This document shows, piece after piece, positions 34,480 through 42,930 of a DNA stretch of 64,000 bases; positions within the stretch are counted from its first letter, which is position 1, and the number at the start of each line of letters is the position of its first letter. The stretch lies in NCBI GenBank assembly GCA_029780695.1, contig JAKOYD010000149.1:1-64000 (forward strand). Reading direction: 5' to 3'. Both the position numbers and the translations under genes were made by a program. Below the pieces are notes generated by a model, which worked only from the letters and a program-made list of their open reading frames with translations, was not told the origin of the DNA and made no database searches. This DNA comes from Pseudomonadota bacterium. GTDB lineage: Bacteria > Pseudomonadota > Gammaproteobacteria > Burkholderiales > Burkholderiaceae_C.

Positions 34480-36738
34480 TCAGCGCGCGGGCGTCATCGT
34501 TTTCAGCGCGCCCAGCACGTCGGCCACGCTGAGGATTTCGCTCAGCACGCGGGGCGGCTGGCCGGGCGACTGCAGCAGGTACACCGGCACGCCACTGCGG
34601 CCCAGGCGCGTCAGCTCGGCGGTGATGGCGGCGTCGCGCCGCGTCCAGTCGGCGCGGAAGGTCTGCACCTTGGCCGCGTCCAGGGCGGCCAGCACGTCGG
34701 CATCGGCCAGCGTGGTCTTCTTGTTGTACTGGCACGTCACGCACCAAGCGGCGGTGAAGTCGACGAACACCGGCTGGCCCGCGCCCAGCGCGGTCTGCAC
34801 GCGTTCGGCCGACCAGGGCTGCCAGCGCGTGCCAGCGGCGTCGGCCAGCGGCGCGGATTCGGCCGTCTTGACGATGTTTGGGCCGATGGCGCTGGCCAGC
34901 AAAGCGCCGACAGCTATCGCAATTGAAGCAATCAAGAGCCGCGTGCGCCCACGCAGGCCCAGCGACCACAGCACCAGCGCCAGCGCCACCAGCAGCGCCA
35001 GCAGCGCGCCGGCGCCGTCGATGCCCGTCTGCTGCCCCAACACCCACAGCAGCCAGACGGCGGTGCCGAACATGGGGAAGGCCATGAATTTCTTGAACGT
35101 GTCCATCCACGCCCCCGGCCGGGGCAGCAGGCGCGCCACCGCCGGCCACCCGCTCGCGGCCAGATAAGGCAGCGCCATGCCGAAGCCGATGGCGGCAAAA
35201 ATCAGCAGTGCCTGCAGCGCCGGCAGGCCCACCGCCAAGCCCAGCGACGCGCCCATGAACGGCGCCGTGCAGGGCGAGGCCACGGCCACGGCCAGCATGC
35301 CGGTCAAGAACGAATTGGCGACCGGGTTGCGCGCCTCCAGCGTCGCCAGGCGGCTGGGCAAAAAGCTGCCGAACTCGAACACGCCCGCCAGATTCAGCCC
35401 GATCACCGTGAACAGCACCGTCAGCGCCGCTACTACGGCGGGCGACTGCAGCTGAAAGCCCCATCCCAGTTGCTGCCCCGCCGCGCGCAGCGCCAGCATC
35501 AGCGCGCCCAGCGCCAGAAACGACAGCACCACGCCGGCGGTGTAGGCCAGGCCGCTGGTGCGGTGCGCGCGCCTTTCGCCCGCGTGCTGCGTGAAGCCCA
35601 GCACCTTGATCGCCAGCACCGGAAACACGCAGGGCATCAGGTTGAGCACCACGCCGCCCAGCAGCGCGCCCAGCAGCGCCAGCAGGAAGGTCGGCAGCGG
35701 CACCGAATTGACCATGCTGGCTGCCGACGGCGCAGCCGCGGCGCCGGCCTGCGCGGCGTTGGCTTTCAGCGCCGCCTCCAGCGCGGGTGACACCACCGCG
35801 GCCTGCGCCAGCGCGGGCCAGGTGCCCGCGACCGGCGCATCGGCGCGCCAGCCCTGTTGGCCATCGGCGGTGACCAGCACCAGCGGCATGCGCGCCGGCG
35901 AATCGGCGCGGTCGGCCGCCACGGGGATGTCGGCGGCCCACACCGCGCCATCCCAGCGCTGGCGCCAGCGGCGGTCATCCAGCGGCTGGCCGGGCGCGGC
36001 GGGCGTCGCGGCGGTGACGACCACGTTGGGCGTTTCGGGGAACAGTTCCAAAGCCTGTCCACGGACGTTCTCGGGCAGCCCGGCGACGCGCACGGCCAGG
36101 CGCTTGCCGCCCTCGGTCAGCTCGATGCGGTGATCGCCCCGCACCTGGGCCGGCTGCGCCTTCAGCGCAGCGTCAAACGCGGCGCCGTTGAGCGCGGTGG
36201 AGCTGTGCAGCGGCAGCTGAATGGCGAAGTCGCCCTCCTGCGGGATGCATTCCTTGCGGCACACCAGCCACGTGGCCTTCAGCCGCACGTCCAGCGACTT
36301 GGCCAGCGGGCCGGGCTGGTAGTCGGGCGTGATCGTCAGCGGCACGGGCAGCAGCACCGTGCCTTCGTAGCCGTAGTTGGCCAGGTGGCCGATGGGGATC
36401 TTGCGCGGCAGCGGCCAGGCAACGTCGCCCGCCGTCACACCCGGCGGCAGCGTCCACTGCAGCTCGGTGGGCATGCCGGAATCGCCGGCGTTCTTCCAGT
36501 AGGTGTGCCACTCCGGCGCGTGGCTGATCTGCAAGCCCACCCACACCGGCTGCGCGGCCGCGGCGTCTGCGGTCAGACCCACCGGCACGCCTTGCGGCGC
36601 GTGGGCCAGCAGCGTGGCCTGCACCTGCTCGGTGCGCACCGACTCGGACTTGGGCAGATTTTGCGCCGCAGCGCCCGTCCACCATGCGCTGACAGCTATA
36701 AAAACAGAAGCGATCAACGGGGACAACAAGGTACGCAT
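34480..36738 (-). CDS. dsbD: DsbD/ScsB-like thiol:disulfide interchange protein
   Basis: A 752-aa inner-membrane reductant carrier. After a signal peptide (residues 1-26) there is a periplasmic domain with WLVCRKECIPQEG (two Cys; ScsB pattern), then about eight membrane helices with LNLMPCVFPVLAIKVLG and GVASPCTAPFMG-type Cys motifs (here AVASPCTAPFMG), and a C-terminal thioredoxin domain with AAWCVTCQYNKK. It moves electrons from cytosolic thioredoxin to periplasmic thiols. ScsB types act with copper tolerance proteins, which fits the DUF411 gene upstream on the same strand. The fused-repeat words near 34900-34940 and 36655-36720 fall in frame (signal peptide and helix 8 area). Confidence 0.88.
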   Translation of the reverse strand: MRTLLSPLIASVFIAVSAWWTGAAAQNLPKSESVRTEQVQATLLAHAPQGVPVGLTADAAAAQPVWVGLQISHAPEWHTYWKNAGDSGMPTELQWTLPPGVTAGDVAWPLPRKIPIGHLANYGYEGTVLLPVPLTITPDYQPGPLAKSLDVRLKATWLVCRKECIPQEGDFAIQLPLHSSTALNGAAFDAALKAQPAQVRGDHRIELTEGGKRLAVRVAGLPENVRGQALELFPETPNVVVTAATPAAPGQPLDDRRWRQRWDGAVWAADIPVAADRADSPARMPLVLVTADGQQGWRADAPVAGTWPALAQAAVVSPALEAALKANAAQAGAAAAPSAASMVNSVPLPTFLLALLGALLGGVVLNLMPCVFPVLAIKVLGFTQHAGERRAHRTSGLAYTAGVVLSFLALGALMLALRAAGQQLGWGFQLQSPAVVAALTVLFTVIGLNLAGVFEFGSFLPSRLATLEARNPVANSFLTGMLAVAVASPCTAPFMGASLGLAVGLPALQALLIFAAIGFGMALPYLAASGWPAVARLLPRPGAWMDTFKKFMAFPMFGTAVWLLWVLGQQTGIDGAGALLALLVALALVLWSLGLRGRTRLLIASIAIAVGALLASAIGPNIVKTAESAPLADAAGTRWQPWSAERVQTALGAGQPVFVDFTAAWCVTCQYNKKTTLADADVLAALDAAKVQTFRADWTRRDAAITAELTRLGRSGVPVYLLQSPGQPPRVLSEILSVADVLGALKTMTPAR

Positions 36739-36853
36739 GACATTCTTCGGGGACCACCAGCAACCCAGTGAGAGCGCGCGCCGGCCGGGTGGTTCCGCCG
36801 ATCACGCGGCGGCGAGCGGCGGCGCGCTGCGCCCAAGGGTGCGGGCAGTGATC

Positions 36854-37333
36854 TCAGGAGTGGCTGCGAAACACCCGGTTGCCGCCGTCGCGCAGCACCA
36901 GCAGCGTGTCGTAGCGGTCGCGCCGGCCGCGGTATTCGGGGCCGTCCATGCCGGGCGAGCCGACCGGCATGCCGGGCACGGCCAGACCCAGCGCCACCGG
37001 TGTTTCGCGCAGCAGGCGGCGCACATCGTCGGCGTGCACATGGCCTTCAACCACGTAGCCGCCCACCAGCGCCGTGTGGCACGAGCCGTACTTCGTCGCC
37101 AGCCCCAGGCGCGCGCGCACCGCGTGGTTGCCGGTGTCGTGCGCCGTCACCTTGAAGCCGTTCTGCTGCATGTGCGTGATCCAGTCCTGGCAGCAGCCGC
37201 AGCTGACGTCTTTCCAGACTTCGACCGCCGCCGGCTCGGGCCGCTGCTGCGCCCAAGCCGGCACCGTGGCGCCGGCAGCGGCCAGCGCCAGCCAGCGCAG
37301 TGCGTGGCGGCGACGCGGGTGTGACATTTGCAT
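36854..37333 (-). CDS. Exported DUF411 metal-binding protein
   Basis: A 159-aa DUF411 protein with a signal peptide (RRRHALRWLALAAAGATVPAWAQ). The conserved Cys are in DVSCGCCQDWITHMQ (residues 43-56) and YGSCHTALVGGYVVEGHVHADDV, followed by PVALGLAVPGMPVGSPGM and an aromatic tail. DUF411 proteins often sit in copper or silver resistance loci and probably bind the metal in the periplasm; that is established only by association. AGGAG lies seven bases before the ATG at 37333. It precedes the DsbD/ScsB-like gene on the same strand and is divergent to a broken metal sensor kinase. Confidence 0.88.
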   Translation of the reverse strand: MQMSHPRRRHALRWLALAAAGATVPAWAQQRPEPAAVEVWKDVSCGCCQDWITHMQQNGFKVTAHDTGNHAVRARLGLATKYGSCHTALVGGYVVEGHVHADDVRRLLRETPVALGLAVPGMPVGSPGMDGPEYRGRRDRYDTLLVLRDGGNRVFRSHS

Positions 37334-37449
37334 GGCGGGGCTCCTGTTCAGCTGGCCGACTGGGCCGCCGGCGCGCACATCGTGCGCGGGCCGGGGCACA
37401 CTGGCGGCTTCGATGGGGCGGATTGTCCCCCCAAACGCGCTGCCCCGAC

Positions 37450-38061
37450 TTGAACCACGACAACCCCGCCCCGACCGCCACGGCCGCCGCTGCCCGGCGC
37501 CTGGCCACGCTGCTGACGGCCGCTTGCGGCGGGCTGCTGGCGCTGCTGGCCGCCGTGGGGGTGCTGGCGCTGCAACTGCATTTCGAGTCGCGCGACCGCG
37601 ACCAGTTGCAGGCGCACCTGCGCGCCGCGCGCGCCCTGCTCGTCAGCGTCGACAACACCGGCGCGCTGGCCGCGCTGCCCGAGCGGTTGCGCGCCAGCTT
37701 CGGCGACGACCCCGCGCTGGCCGTGCGCGTGCAGGGCGCGCTCGACCAGCCGCTGTACGAACAAGGCCCGGCCGCCGCCCTGCCGGCGCGCCTGCTGGCG
37801 CACCCCGCCGCCGCGCAGCCAGCGCCGCTGCTGACCTGGCGGCAGGACGGTCGCGCCTGGCGCGGCAGCGCCGTCGTCATGCGCATGCCGCTGCCCGGCG
37901 CCGCCCCCCTGACGGTGGCGATGGCGCTCGACATTCAGGCGCAAGAGGCCTTTGGCCGCAGCTTCCGCTGGGCAGTGACCGGCTACGTGCTGCTGGCCAC
38001 GCTGGCCTTCGCCCTGCTGGCGCGCTGGGCCGCGCGGCGCGCTTTGGCGCCACCGCCATAG
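37450..38061 (+). pseudogene. Truncated heavy-metal sensor kinase (CusS-like N-terminal half)
   Basis: The frame encodes about 203 residues with a first helix (LATLLTAACGGLLALLAAVGVLALQLHF), a periplasmic sensor part (DRDQLQAHLRAARALLVSVDN, ALAVRVQGALDQPLYEQG) and a second helix (VTGYVLLATLAFALLA) ending RWAARRALAPPP and a stop. Metal-sensor kinases continue here with HAMP, HisKA and ATPase domains, which are missing. A dispersed repeat element begins exactly at the break (38061-38120). The start is unclear: no ATG fits, a TTG at 37450 is the best guess. No CusR-type regulator is adjacent. It is probably the remains of a metal-response system. Confidence 0.6.
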
Positions 38062-38120
38062 CTACCCTTTAAATAGCTGAAAACGCTTTGCCAGCCAGCG
38101 CTGGCGCCCGATTCAATCAG
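38061..38120 (+). repeat. Dispersed Comamonadaceae-type element at a gene break
   Basis: It reads TTTAAATAGCTGAAAACGCT, then CCAGCCAGCGCTGGCGCC and GATTCAATCAGG. It begins at the stop codon of the truncated sensor kinase. Confidence 0.65.
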
Positions 38121-38197
38121 GCACGGCCGCCGACCCGCCGCGCGCCACGCGGCCGGTCTCGACCGCGCCGGTCACGCGCCGGCCGCCGGCACGTTCC

Positions 38198-38364
38198 AAG
38201 GCGACGCTGAATAAGTCCCCGCGGCGCTGGCGCTGTGGTTGGGGATGGGCTGCAAGGCGCAAACCGCAGCCATGGCTTGGCCTATGGCGAGGATTTGCAA
38301 CGCCGCAGACCGCCCCAATCCACAGATGCCAGCGCCGCGAGGGGCTTGTTCAGCGTTGCCCTAA
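38198..38364. repeat. MITE-like long palindrome
   Basis: The left arm (AAGGCGACGCTGAATAAGTC, then GCGGCGCTGGC and GTGGTTGGGG) is mirrored by a right arm whose reverse complement reads AGGGCAACGCTGAACAAGCC, then GCGGCGCTGGC and GTGGATTGGGG. The arms are about 45 bases and the centre also pairs in part. No coding frame is credible inside. It looks like a non-autonomous palindromic element and ends ten bases before the creatininase start codon. Confidence 0.7.
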
Positions 38365-38373
38365 GATGCGCGC

Positions 38374-39213
38374 ATGACCGCCAGCCCGCCCCTGCCGCCG
38401 CGCACCCGTCAGTGGTCGGACCTCGTCACCACCGACTTCGCCACGCTTGACTTGGCGCGCGCCATCGCCGTGCTGCCGCTGGGCGCGACCGAGCAGCACG
38501 GGCCGCACCTGCCGCTGTCGGTGGACACCGATCTGGCACGCGGCATGGTCGACGCCGCCGCCGCCCACCTGCCGGCCGACCTGCCGGCGCTGTTTCTGCC
38601 GCTGCAACCCATTGGCTACAGCCCCGAGCACGCCGCATTCGCCGGCACGCTGACGCTGGGGGCCGACACCGTGATCCGCCTGTGGACCGACATCGCCGAA
38701 AGCGTGGCGGCCAGCGGCGTGAACAAGCTGGTGCTGTTCAACACCCACGGCGGCAACGTGGGGCTGATGGACGTGGTGGCGCGCGAGTGGCGCACGCGCC
38801 TGGGCATGCTGGTGTACAGCGTCAGCTGGTTCAACCTGCCGCTGACCGACGCCGACGGCGCCGACGTGATGGCGCGCTTTTCGCCCGACGAGCAGCGCTT
38901 TGGCGTGCACGGCGGCCAGGCCGAGACGGCCATGATGCTGGCGCTCCAGCCCGGGCGGGTGCGCCGGTCGCGGGCGCGGGCGTTCGCCTCCACGTCGCAG
39001 GCGCGCGCGGCGGCGCACCGCGTGCTGGGCAACGGCCGCAGCGCCAAGCTGGCCTGGGCCGCGCAAGACCTGAACCCTGAGGGCGCGGCCGGCAACGCCG
39101 CCGCCGCCAACGCGGCCGACGGGCTGGCGCTGATCGACGCCGCGGGCCGCGCGCTGGCCGAGCTGCTGCAGGAAATCGACCGCCTGCCGCCAGACACCCT
39201 GCGCCAGCGCTGA
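38374..39213 (+). CDS. Creatininase family protein
   Basis: A 279-aa metal-dependent amidohydrolase of the creatininase fold. The metal and catalytic motifs are LGATEQHGPHLPLSVDTD, FNTHGGNVGL and HGGQAETAMML. Relatives open cyclic amides such as creatinine, or act as mycofactocin or riboflavin-pathway (ArfB-like) enzymes; the substrate here is open. A palindromic repeat abuts its 5' end. The next gene is a Bug receptor 67 bases downstream on the same strand, which may bring in its substrate. Confidence 0.87.
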   Translation: MTASPPLPPRTRQWSDLVTTDFATLDLARAIAVLPLGATEQHGPHLPLSVDTDLARGMVDAAAAHLPADLPALFLPLQPIGYSPEHAAFAGTLTLGADTVIRLWTDIAESVAASGVNKLVLFNTHGGNVGLMDVVAREWRTRLGMLVYSVSWFNLPLTDADGADVMARFSPDEQRFGVHGGQAETAMMLALQPGRVRRSRARAFASTSQARAAAHRVLGNGRSAKLAWAAQDLNPEGAAGNAAAANAADGLALIDAAGRALAELLQEIDRLPPDTLRQR

Positions 39214-39280
39214 CGGCGCGGCGCCAGCTCATATCATTGAAGGCTTTGCCCCGCCGGGGCCACGCCTTGGGAGCGCCTGC

Positions 39281-40255
39281 ATGATCCACCGACGCCGTTT
39301 CACCACCGCCTTGCTGGGCGCCGCGACCATGGCCGCCGCGACCGGCGCGCTCGCCGCGCCGCCTGAGCCACCGATCCACCTGCTGGTGGGGTTTCCGGCC
39401 GGCGGCGGCTCCGACGTGATCGCGCGCCTGCTGGCCGACAAGCTGGAGCGCCAACTGGGCCGCACGGTGCTGGTCGAAAACCGCCCCGGCGCCGGCGGCC
39501 AGATTGCCGCGCAGCAGCTGAAGCAGGCGCGCGCCGACGGCACCACGGTATTTCTGTCGCACGACCACACCATCTCCATCCTGCCGCAGGTGGTCAAGAA
39601 ACCGGGCTACGCGCCGCGCGACGACTTTACGCCGCTGGGTGGCTTTGCCACCTTCGTCAACGGCCTGGCCGTATCGCCGGGCACGCCGGCCAGGACGGTG
39701 CCCGAATACGTCGAATGGGTGAAGTCGCAGGGCGGCAAGAGCGCGGTGGGCATCCCCGCGCCGGCCTCGACGCCCGAATTTCTGGTGCAACTGATCGCCA
39801 AGCGCCACGGGCTGGACCTGGTGGCCGTGCCCTACAAGGGCAGCGCGCCCATGATGGCCGACATGCTGGGCAACCAGATTCCGGCCGGCGTCGGCTCGGT
39901 GCAGGACTTCATCGAATACCAGCGCGCCGGCAAGCTGCGCATGATCGGCGTGCTGGGCGGCCAGCGCCAGGCCGCGATGCCCGACGTACCCACCCTCAGC
40001 GAACTGGGCATGAAAGGGCTGGAAGACATGCCTTTCTACGGCATCTGGGCGCCGCGCGGCACGCCGGCCGATTTCGTCACCCGCTTCAGCCGGGCGCTCG
40101 AAGCCGTGGTGGCGCTGCCCGAGGTGCGCAAGGGTTTGACCGATCTGGGTCTGACGGTGGGCTACATGTCGCCCCGCCAGCTGGACCAGCGCGAACGCAC
40201 CTACACGCAGGTGTGGTCGCGCATCATCAGGGACAGCGGCTTTCAGCCGCAATAA
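39281..40255 (+). CDS. Bug/TctC family periplasmic solute receptor
   Basis: A 324-aa exported receptor: signal MIHRRRFTTALLGAATMAAA (twin-Arg-like, cleavage ALAAP near residue 26), then IHLLVGFPAGGGSDV and ENRPGAGGQIAAQ, the Bug fingerprints, and PYKGSAPMMADMLGNQI in the hinge region. It probably binds a carboxylic acid. It follows the creatininase-family gene on the same strand and no transport membrane genes are adjacent. Confidence 0.91.
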   Translation: MIHRRRFTTALLGAATMAAATGALAAPPEPPIHLLVGFPAGGGSDVIARLLADKLERQLGRTVLVENRPGAGGQIAAQQLKQARADGTTVFLSHDHTISILPQVVKKPGYAPRDDFTPLGGFATFVNGLAVSPGTPARTVPEYVEWVKSQGGKSAVGIPAPASTPEFLVQLIAKRHGLDLVAVPYKGSAPMMADMLGNQIPAGVGSVQDFIEYQRAGKLRMIGVLGGQRQAAMPDVPTLSELGMKGLEDMPFYGIWAPRGTPADFVTRFSRALEAVVALPEVRKGLTDLGLTVGYMSPRQLDQRERTYTQVWSRIIRDSGFQPQ

Positions 40256-40354
40256 CAGGCGCTGGCGCGCCTTGGCCCCGAGGAGAACGCCGCCCACCGA
40301 CCGGGCCAAGCGCTTCAGCGGCCGCCTTGCGTGGCCTGCTTAGCGGCGCCCTGA

Positions 40355-41113
40355 TTACGCGTGCGTGACCCAGTCGCGATACGGCGGCGCGTCCAGGTGC
40401 GGCAGCGTGTTGTAGGTGATCAGCTGGTGGCGCGTCGGGCTGAAGGCCAATTCGGTCAGCGCCGTGTTGCGGATGCGCAGGTTCAGCTCGATGCTGGTGG
40501 CGGCCGGCGCGTGCAGCACGTGCGCCACGGCGGTGGCAATGGGGCCGCCGCTGCTGACCATGAGCACGTTGCCTTGGCAGTTCTTGCGCACATGATCGAG
40601 CGCGCCCACCACGCCGGCGCGAAAGTCGGCGTAGCTCGGCATGCCCACGGGCTGCACGCGCCCGTCCATCCACGCCGCCAGCCCCTCGCGCAGCAGCCGA
40701 AAGTGGTGCCGATACAGCTCGGGCGTGCCCGGCCGGGGCAGCGAATCGGGGTGGATGGCGGCGATCACCGCGTGGCTGTCGTATTCGTTCAGGCCGGGCC
40801 ACAGGATGTGTGCCCCCACGCTCCGCCCTGCCGTGTCTGCGTCGCCCCCCGGGTGGGCGCTCGCCTCTGGGGGCGGCCCGGCGCGGCTCGGCGGCGCGTC
40901 GAACCCGCCGCCTTCCGCAATGCCGTGCCAGGTGCCGATCTGCCGCCGCAGCGTGCCGGTGAGCACGGCGTCAAAGCGCAGGCCGGCGCCAAAACGTTCG
41001 CGCAGGTACTGGCCCAGGCGCACGCTCTGGCGCCGGCCCAGATCGCTCAGCCGGTCGTAATCGTCGGCGCCAAAGCTGGCCTGGCCGTGGCGCACGAGGT
41101 AGAGGGTTCCCAT
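40355..41113 (-). CDS. Histidine phosphatase family protein
   Basis: A 252-aa protein of the phosphoglycerate-mutase-like superfamily. The catalytic motif LVRHGQA is at residues 5-11, followed by RLSDLGRRQSVRLG, LTGTLRRQIGT and a second His in SSGGPIATAVAH. It is a phosphatase or mutase with unknown substrate. A proline/glycine-rich stretch of about 28 residues (near 86-113) is encoded by a repeat-like segment (40811-40890), which makes it longer than usual relatives. ATG at 41113 fits the RHG position. It converges with the Bug receptor gene. Confidence 0.86.
   Translation of the reverse strand: MGTLYLVRHGQASFGADDYDRLSDLGRRQSVRLGQYLRERFGAGLRFDAVLTGTLRRQIGTWHGIAEGGGFDAPPSRAGPPPEASAHPGGDADTAGRSVGAHILWPGLNEYDSHAVIAAIHPDSLPRPGTPELYRHHFRLLREGLAAWMDGRVQPVGMPSYADFRAGVVGALDHVRKNCQGNVLMVSSGGPIATAVAHVLHAPAATSIELNLRIRNTALTELAFSPTRHQLITYNTLPHLDAPPYRDWVTHA
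40811..40890. repeat. GC-rich in-frame repeat inside the phosphatase gene
   Basis: The stretch has CCCCCCGGGTGGGCGCTCGC and a CTGGGGGCGG block, resembling the C-rich hairpin units that sit between Burkholderiales genes (compare 50561-50602). Here it is in frame and encodes the odd Pro/Gly/Ala-rich insert of the phosphatase. Confidence 0.45.
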
Positions 41114-41238
41114 GGCCGGATTGTGAAGCGCGCGCCGCCCGCCGGGCCATGGCGTGCGTCCTGCGGGCGACAGCGCCGCGCGCCATGGCGATTCATGACC
41201 CAAACCGGCCCCAGCGCTTGATGGAATTGCCCCATCAG

Positions 41239-42204
41239 CTATGTTTTTTGCAGCACACCAGCCAGCACCGATGCATCGACGTTGGCGCCCGTGAGCGCGA
41301 TGCCAACGCACTGCCCGCGCAACGCCGCGCGCTCTTGCAGGGCGGCGGCCAGAGCGGCCGCGCCGGCGCCTTCGGCGGCGTTGTGCGTATCGGTGTAGAG
41401 CGCGCGCATGGCGCTGGCCACTTCGTCGTCGCTGACTTGCACCACGTGGTCCAGCCGCCCGGCCAGGGCGGCCAGCGCGGCGGCGTCGGCGCGGCGCACG
41501 GCCATGCCGTCGGCCAGCTGGGTGGACACCGGCGCCTCGACCACGTGGCCAGCGGCCAGCGAATCCGCATAGGTGGTGGCGTGGCGGCTGACCACGCCAA
41601 CCACGCGCGCCGGGTGGTTCAGCGCCGCTTTCGCGGCAATGGCGGCGCACGCGCCCGAGCCCAGACCGATGGGCACGTACACCACATCCAGCCGGGGCAC
41701 GGCGCGCAGCAATTCCCACCAATACGTGGCCACGCCGCTGACCAGGTCGGGGTGAAAGCTGGGCACCCGCAGGGCGCCGCGCTGCTCGGCCAGGCGCGCG
41801 GCGTGGTCGCTGGCTTCGGTGAAGTCGTCGCCGTGATCGATCAGGTTGACGCCCAGCGCGCGCATGGCGGCGTTCTTTTCGACCGAATTGCCGCGCGGCA
41901 CGACGATGGTGCACGCCACGCCATGCGCGCGCGCCGCCCAGCCGATGCTCTGGCCGTGGTTGCCGCGCGTGGCGCTGACGACTTCGCGCGGCAGTTGGCC
42001 GCGGCGCGCCAGCGCGTCAAAAAAGGTCAGGCCGCCGCGAATCTTGAACGCGCCGACCGGCGTGTGGTTTTCATGCTTGACCCAGCAGTCGGCGCCAAGC
42101 CGCTGCGACAGCAGCGCCCAGCGGTACTGCGGCGTGGGCGGAAATTCGCGGTAGACGACTTGGGCAGCGGCTTCGATGTCGGCCAGCGTTGGCAGCAGGT
42201 TCAT
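41239..42204 (-). CDS. Threonine dehydratase-like PLP enzyme
   Basis: A 321-aa fold-type II PLP enzyme with the PLP lysine in GAFKIRGG (near residue 53), ATRGNHGQSIGWAARAHG and the glycine loop GLGSGACAAIAAK. It lacks the regulatory domain of biosynthetic IlvA, so it is of the catabolic, serine/threonine dehydratase or racemase type. It ends a minus-strand set with a VOC protein and a PhzF-like protein. The start at 42204 lies directly before the stop of the VOC gene. Confidence 0.88.
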   Translation of the reverse strand: MNLLPTLADIEAAAQVVYREFPPTPQYRWALLSQRLGADCWVKHENHTPVGAFKIRGGLTFFDALARRGQLPREVVSATRGNHGQSIGWAARAHGVACTIVVPRGNSVEKNAAMRALGVNLIDHGDDFTEASDHAARLAEQRGALRVPSFHPDLVSGVATYWWELLRAVPRLDVVYVPIGLGSGACAAIAAKAALNHPARVVGVVSRHATTYADSLAAGHVVEAPVSTQLADGMAVRRADAAALAALAGRLDHVVQVSDDEVASAMRALYTDTHNAAEGAGAAALAAALQERAALRGQCVGIALTGANVDASVLAGVLQKT

Positions 42205-42930
42205 TCAGCGCACTCCTTCGTCAGACGACAAGCTGACCACGCCACGCGGCGTGCGCAGTGTGGCGTGCAGCGCGGCGGGGCCTGCGTCGACCGGCACCGC
42301 ACCCAACCCGACGGCTGCGCACGCCTGCCGCAGCGCGGCCGCGCGCGGGTGCGCAAGCCGCAGCCCCTGCAGCGACACGCCAACCTGGGGCATCGACGCC
42401 GCCGGGTGCACCGCGCCCCATTCGATCAGCGTGGGCAGCGCGCCGTCGAACAGCCGCTGGCCGTCCGGCCGCACGGCGATCTTCCATTCGAGCAGGCCGC
42501 GCGGCGTCATGCGGGTGGCGGCGCGCACGTCGCCACGGTCAATGTCCAGCGTGGCCAGGCGACCCACGGCGCTGTCGATGTCGGGTACGCGCGCCACCCA
42601 GTGGATGAGCTGCGGGCCTTGCGCCCGCACGCGCTCGCGCAGCGCGGGGTCGTCCATGTCGAACCAGCGCTTTTGCACGGCATTCTGGTCGCCAGCGCTT
42701 TCTGGATGGGCGCGAACAGCTCCTGGATCGATAGCAATGATCTCCAGGTAACTGAGCGGAAATTCGGCCGACGCCGTGCACAGCAGCCGGTTGTGCGTGC
42801 CGAACAGCGGGTGCTGGCCGCCCGGCCCGGGCGCGACACCCAGCGTCTGCTCGCACCAGGCCGCGCCTTGCGCCAGCGTGTCGGCCAGCACCACCAGATG
42901 GTCGAGCGCGGGCGTGGCCCAGGCGGTCAC
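42205..42930 (-). CDS. VOC family protein (Glyoxalase_3-like)
   Basis: A 241-aa protein of the vicinal oxygen chelate superfamily with the opening ALDHLVVLADTLAQGAAW, PGGQHPLFGTHNRLL and YLEIIAIDPGA, as in the Glyoxalase_3 domain group. Its enzymatic role is unknown. It starts with GTG overlapping the PhzF stop (GTGA), so the two are coupled. A dispersed-repeat-like segment lies in frame near SAGDQNAVQKRW (42650-42740). Confidence 0.83.
   Translation of the reverse strand: MTAWATPALDHLVVLADTLAQGAAWCEQTLGVAPGPGGQHPLFGTHNRLLCTASAEFPLSYLEIIAIDPGAVRAHPESAGDQNAVQKRWFDMDDPALRERVRAQGPQLIHWVARVPDIDSAVGRLATLDIDRGDVRAATRMTPRGLLEWKIAVRPDGQRLFDGALPTLIEWGAVHPAASMPQVGVSLQGLRLAHPRAAALRQACAAVGLGAVPVDAGPAALHATLRTPRGVVSLSSDEGVR

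Noticed and set aside
40268..40314. Terminator between the convergent Bug receptor and phosphatase genes
   Set aside because: A GCGCCTTGGCCC/GGGCCAAGCGC pair exists, but the loop is long and there is no T-run, so termination is not supported.
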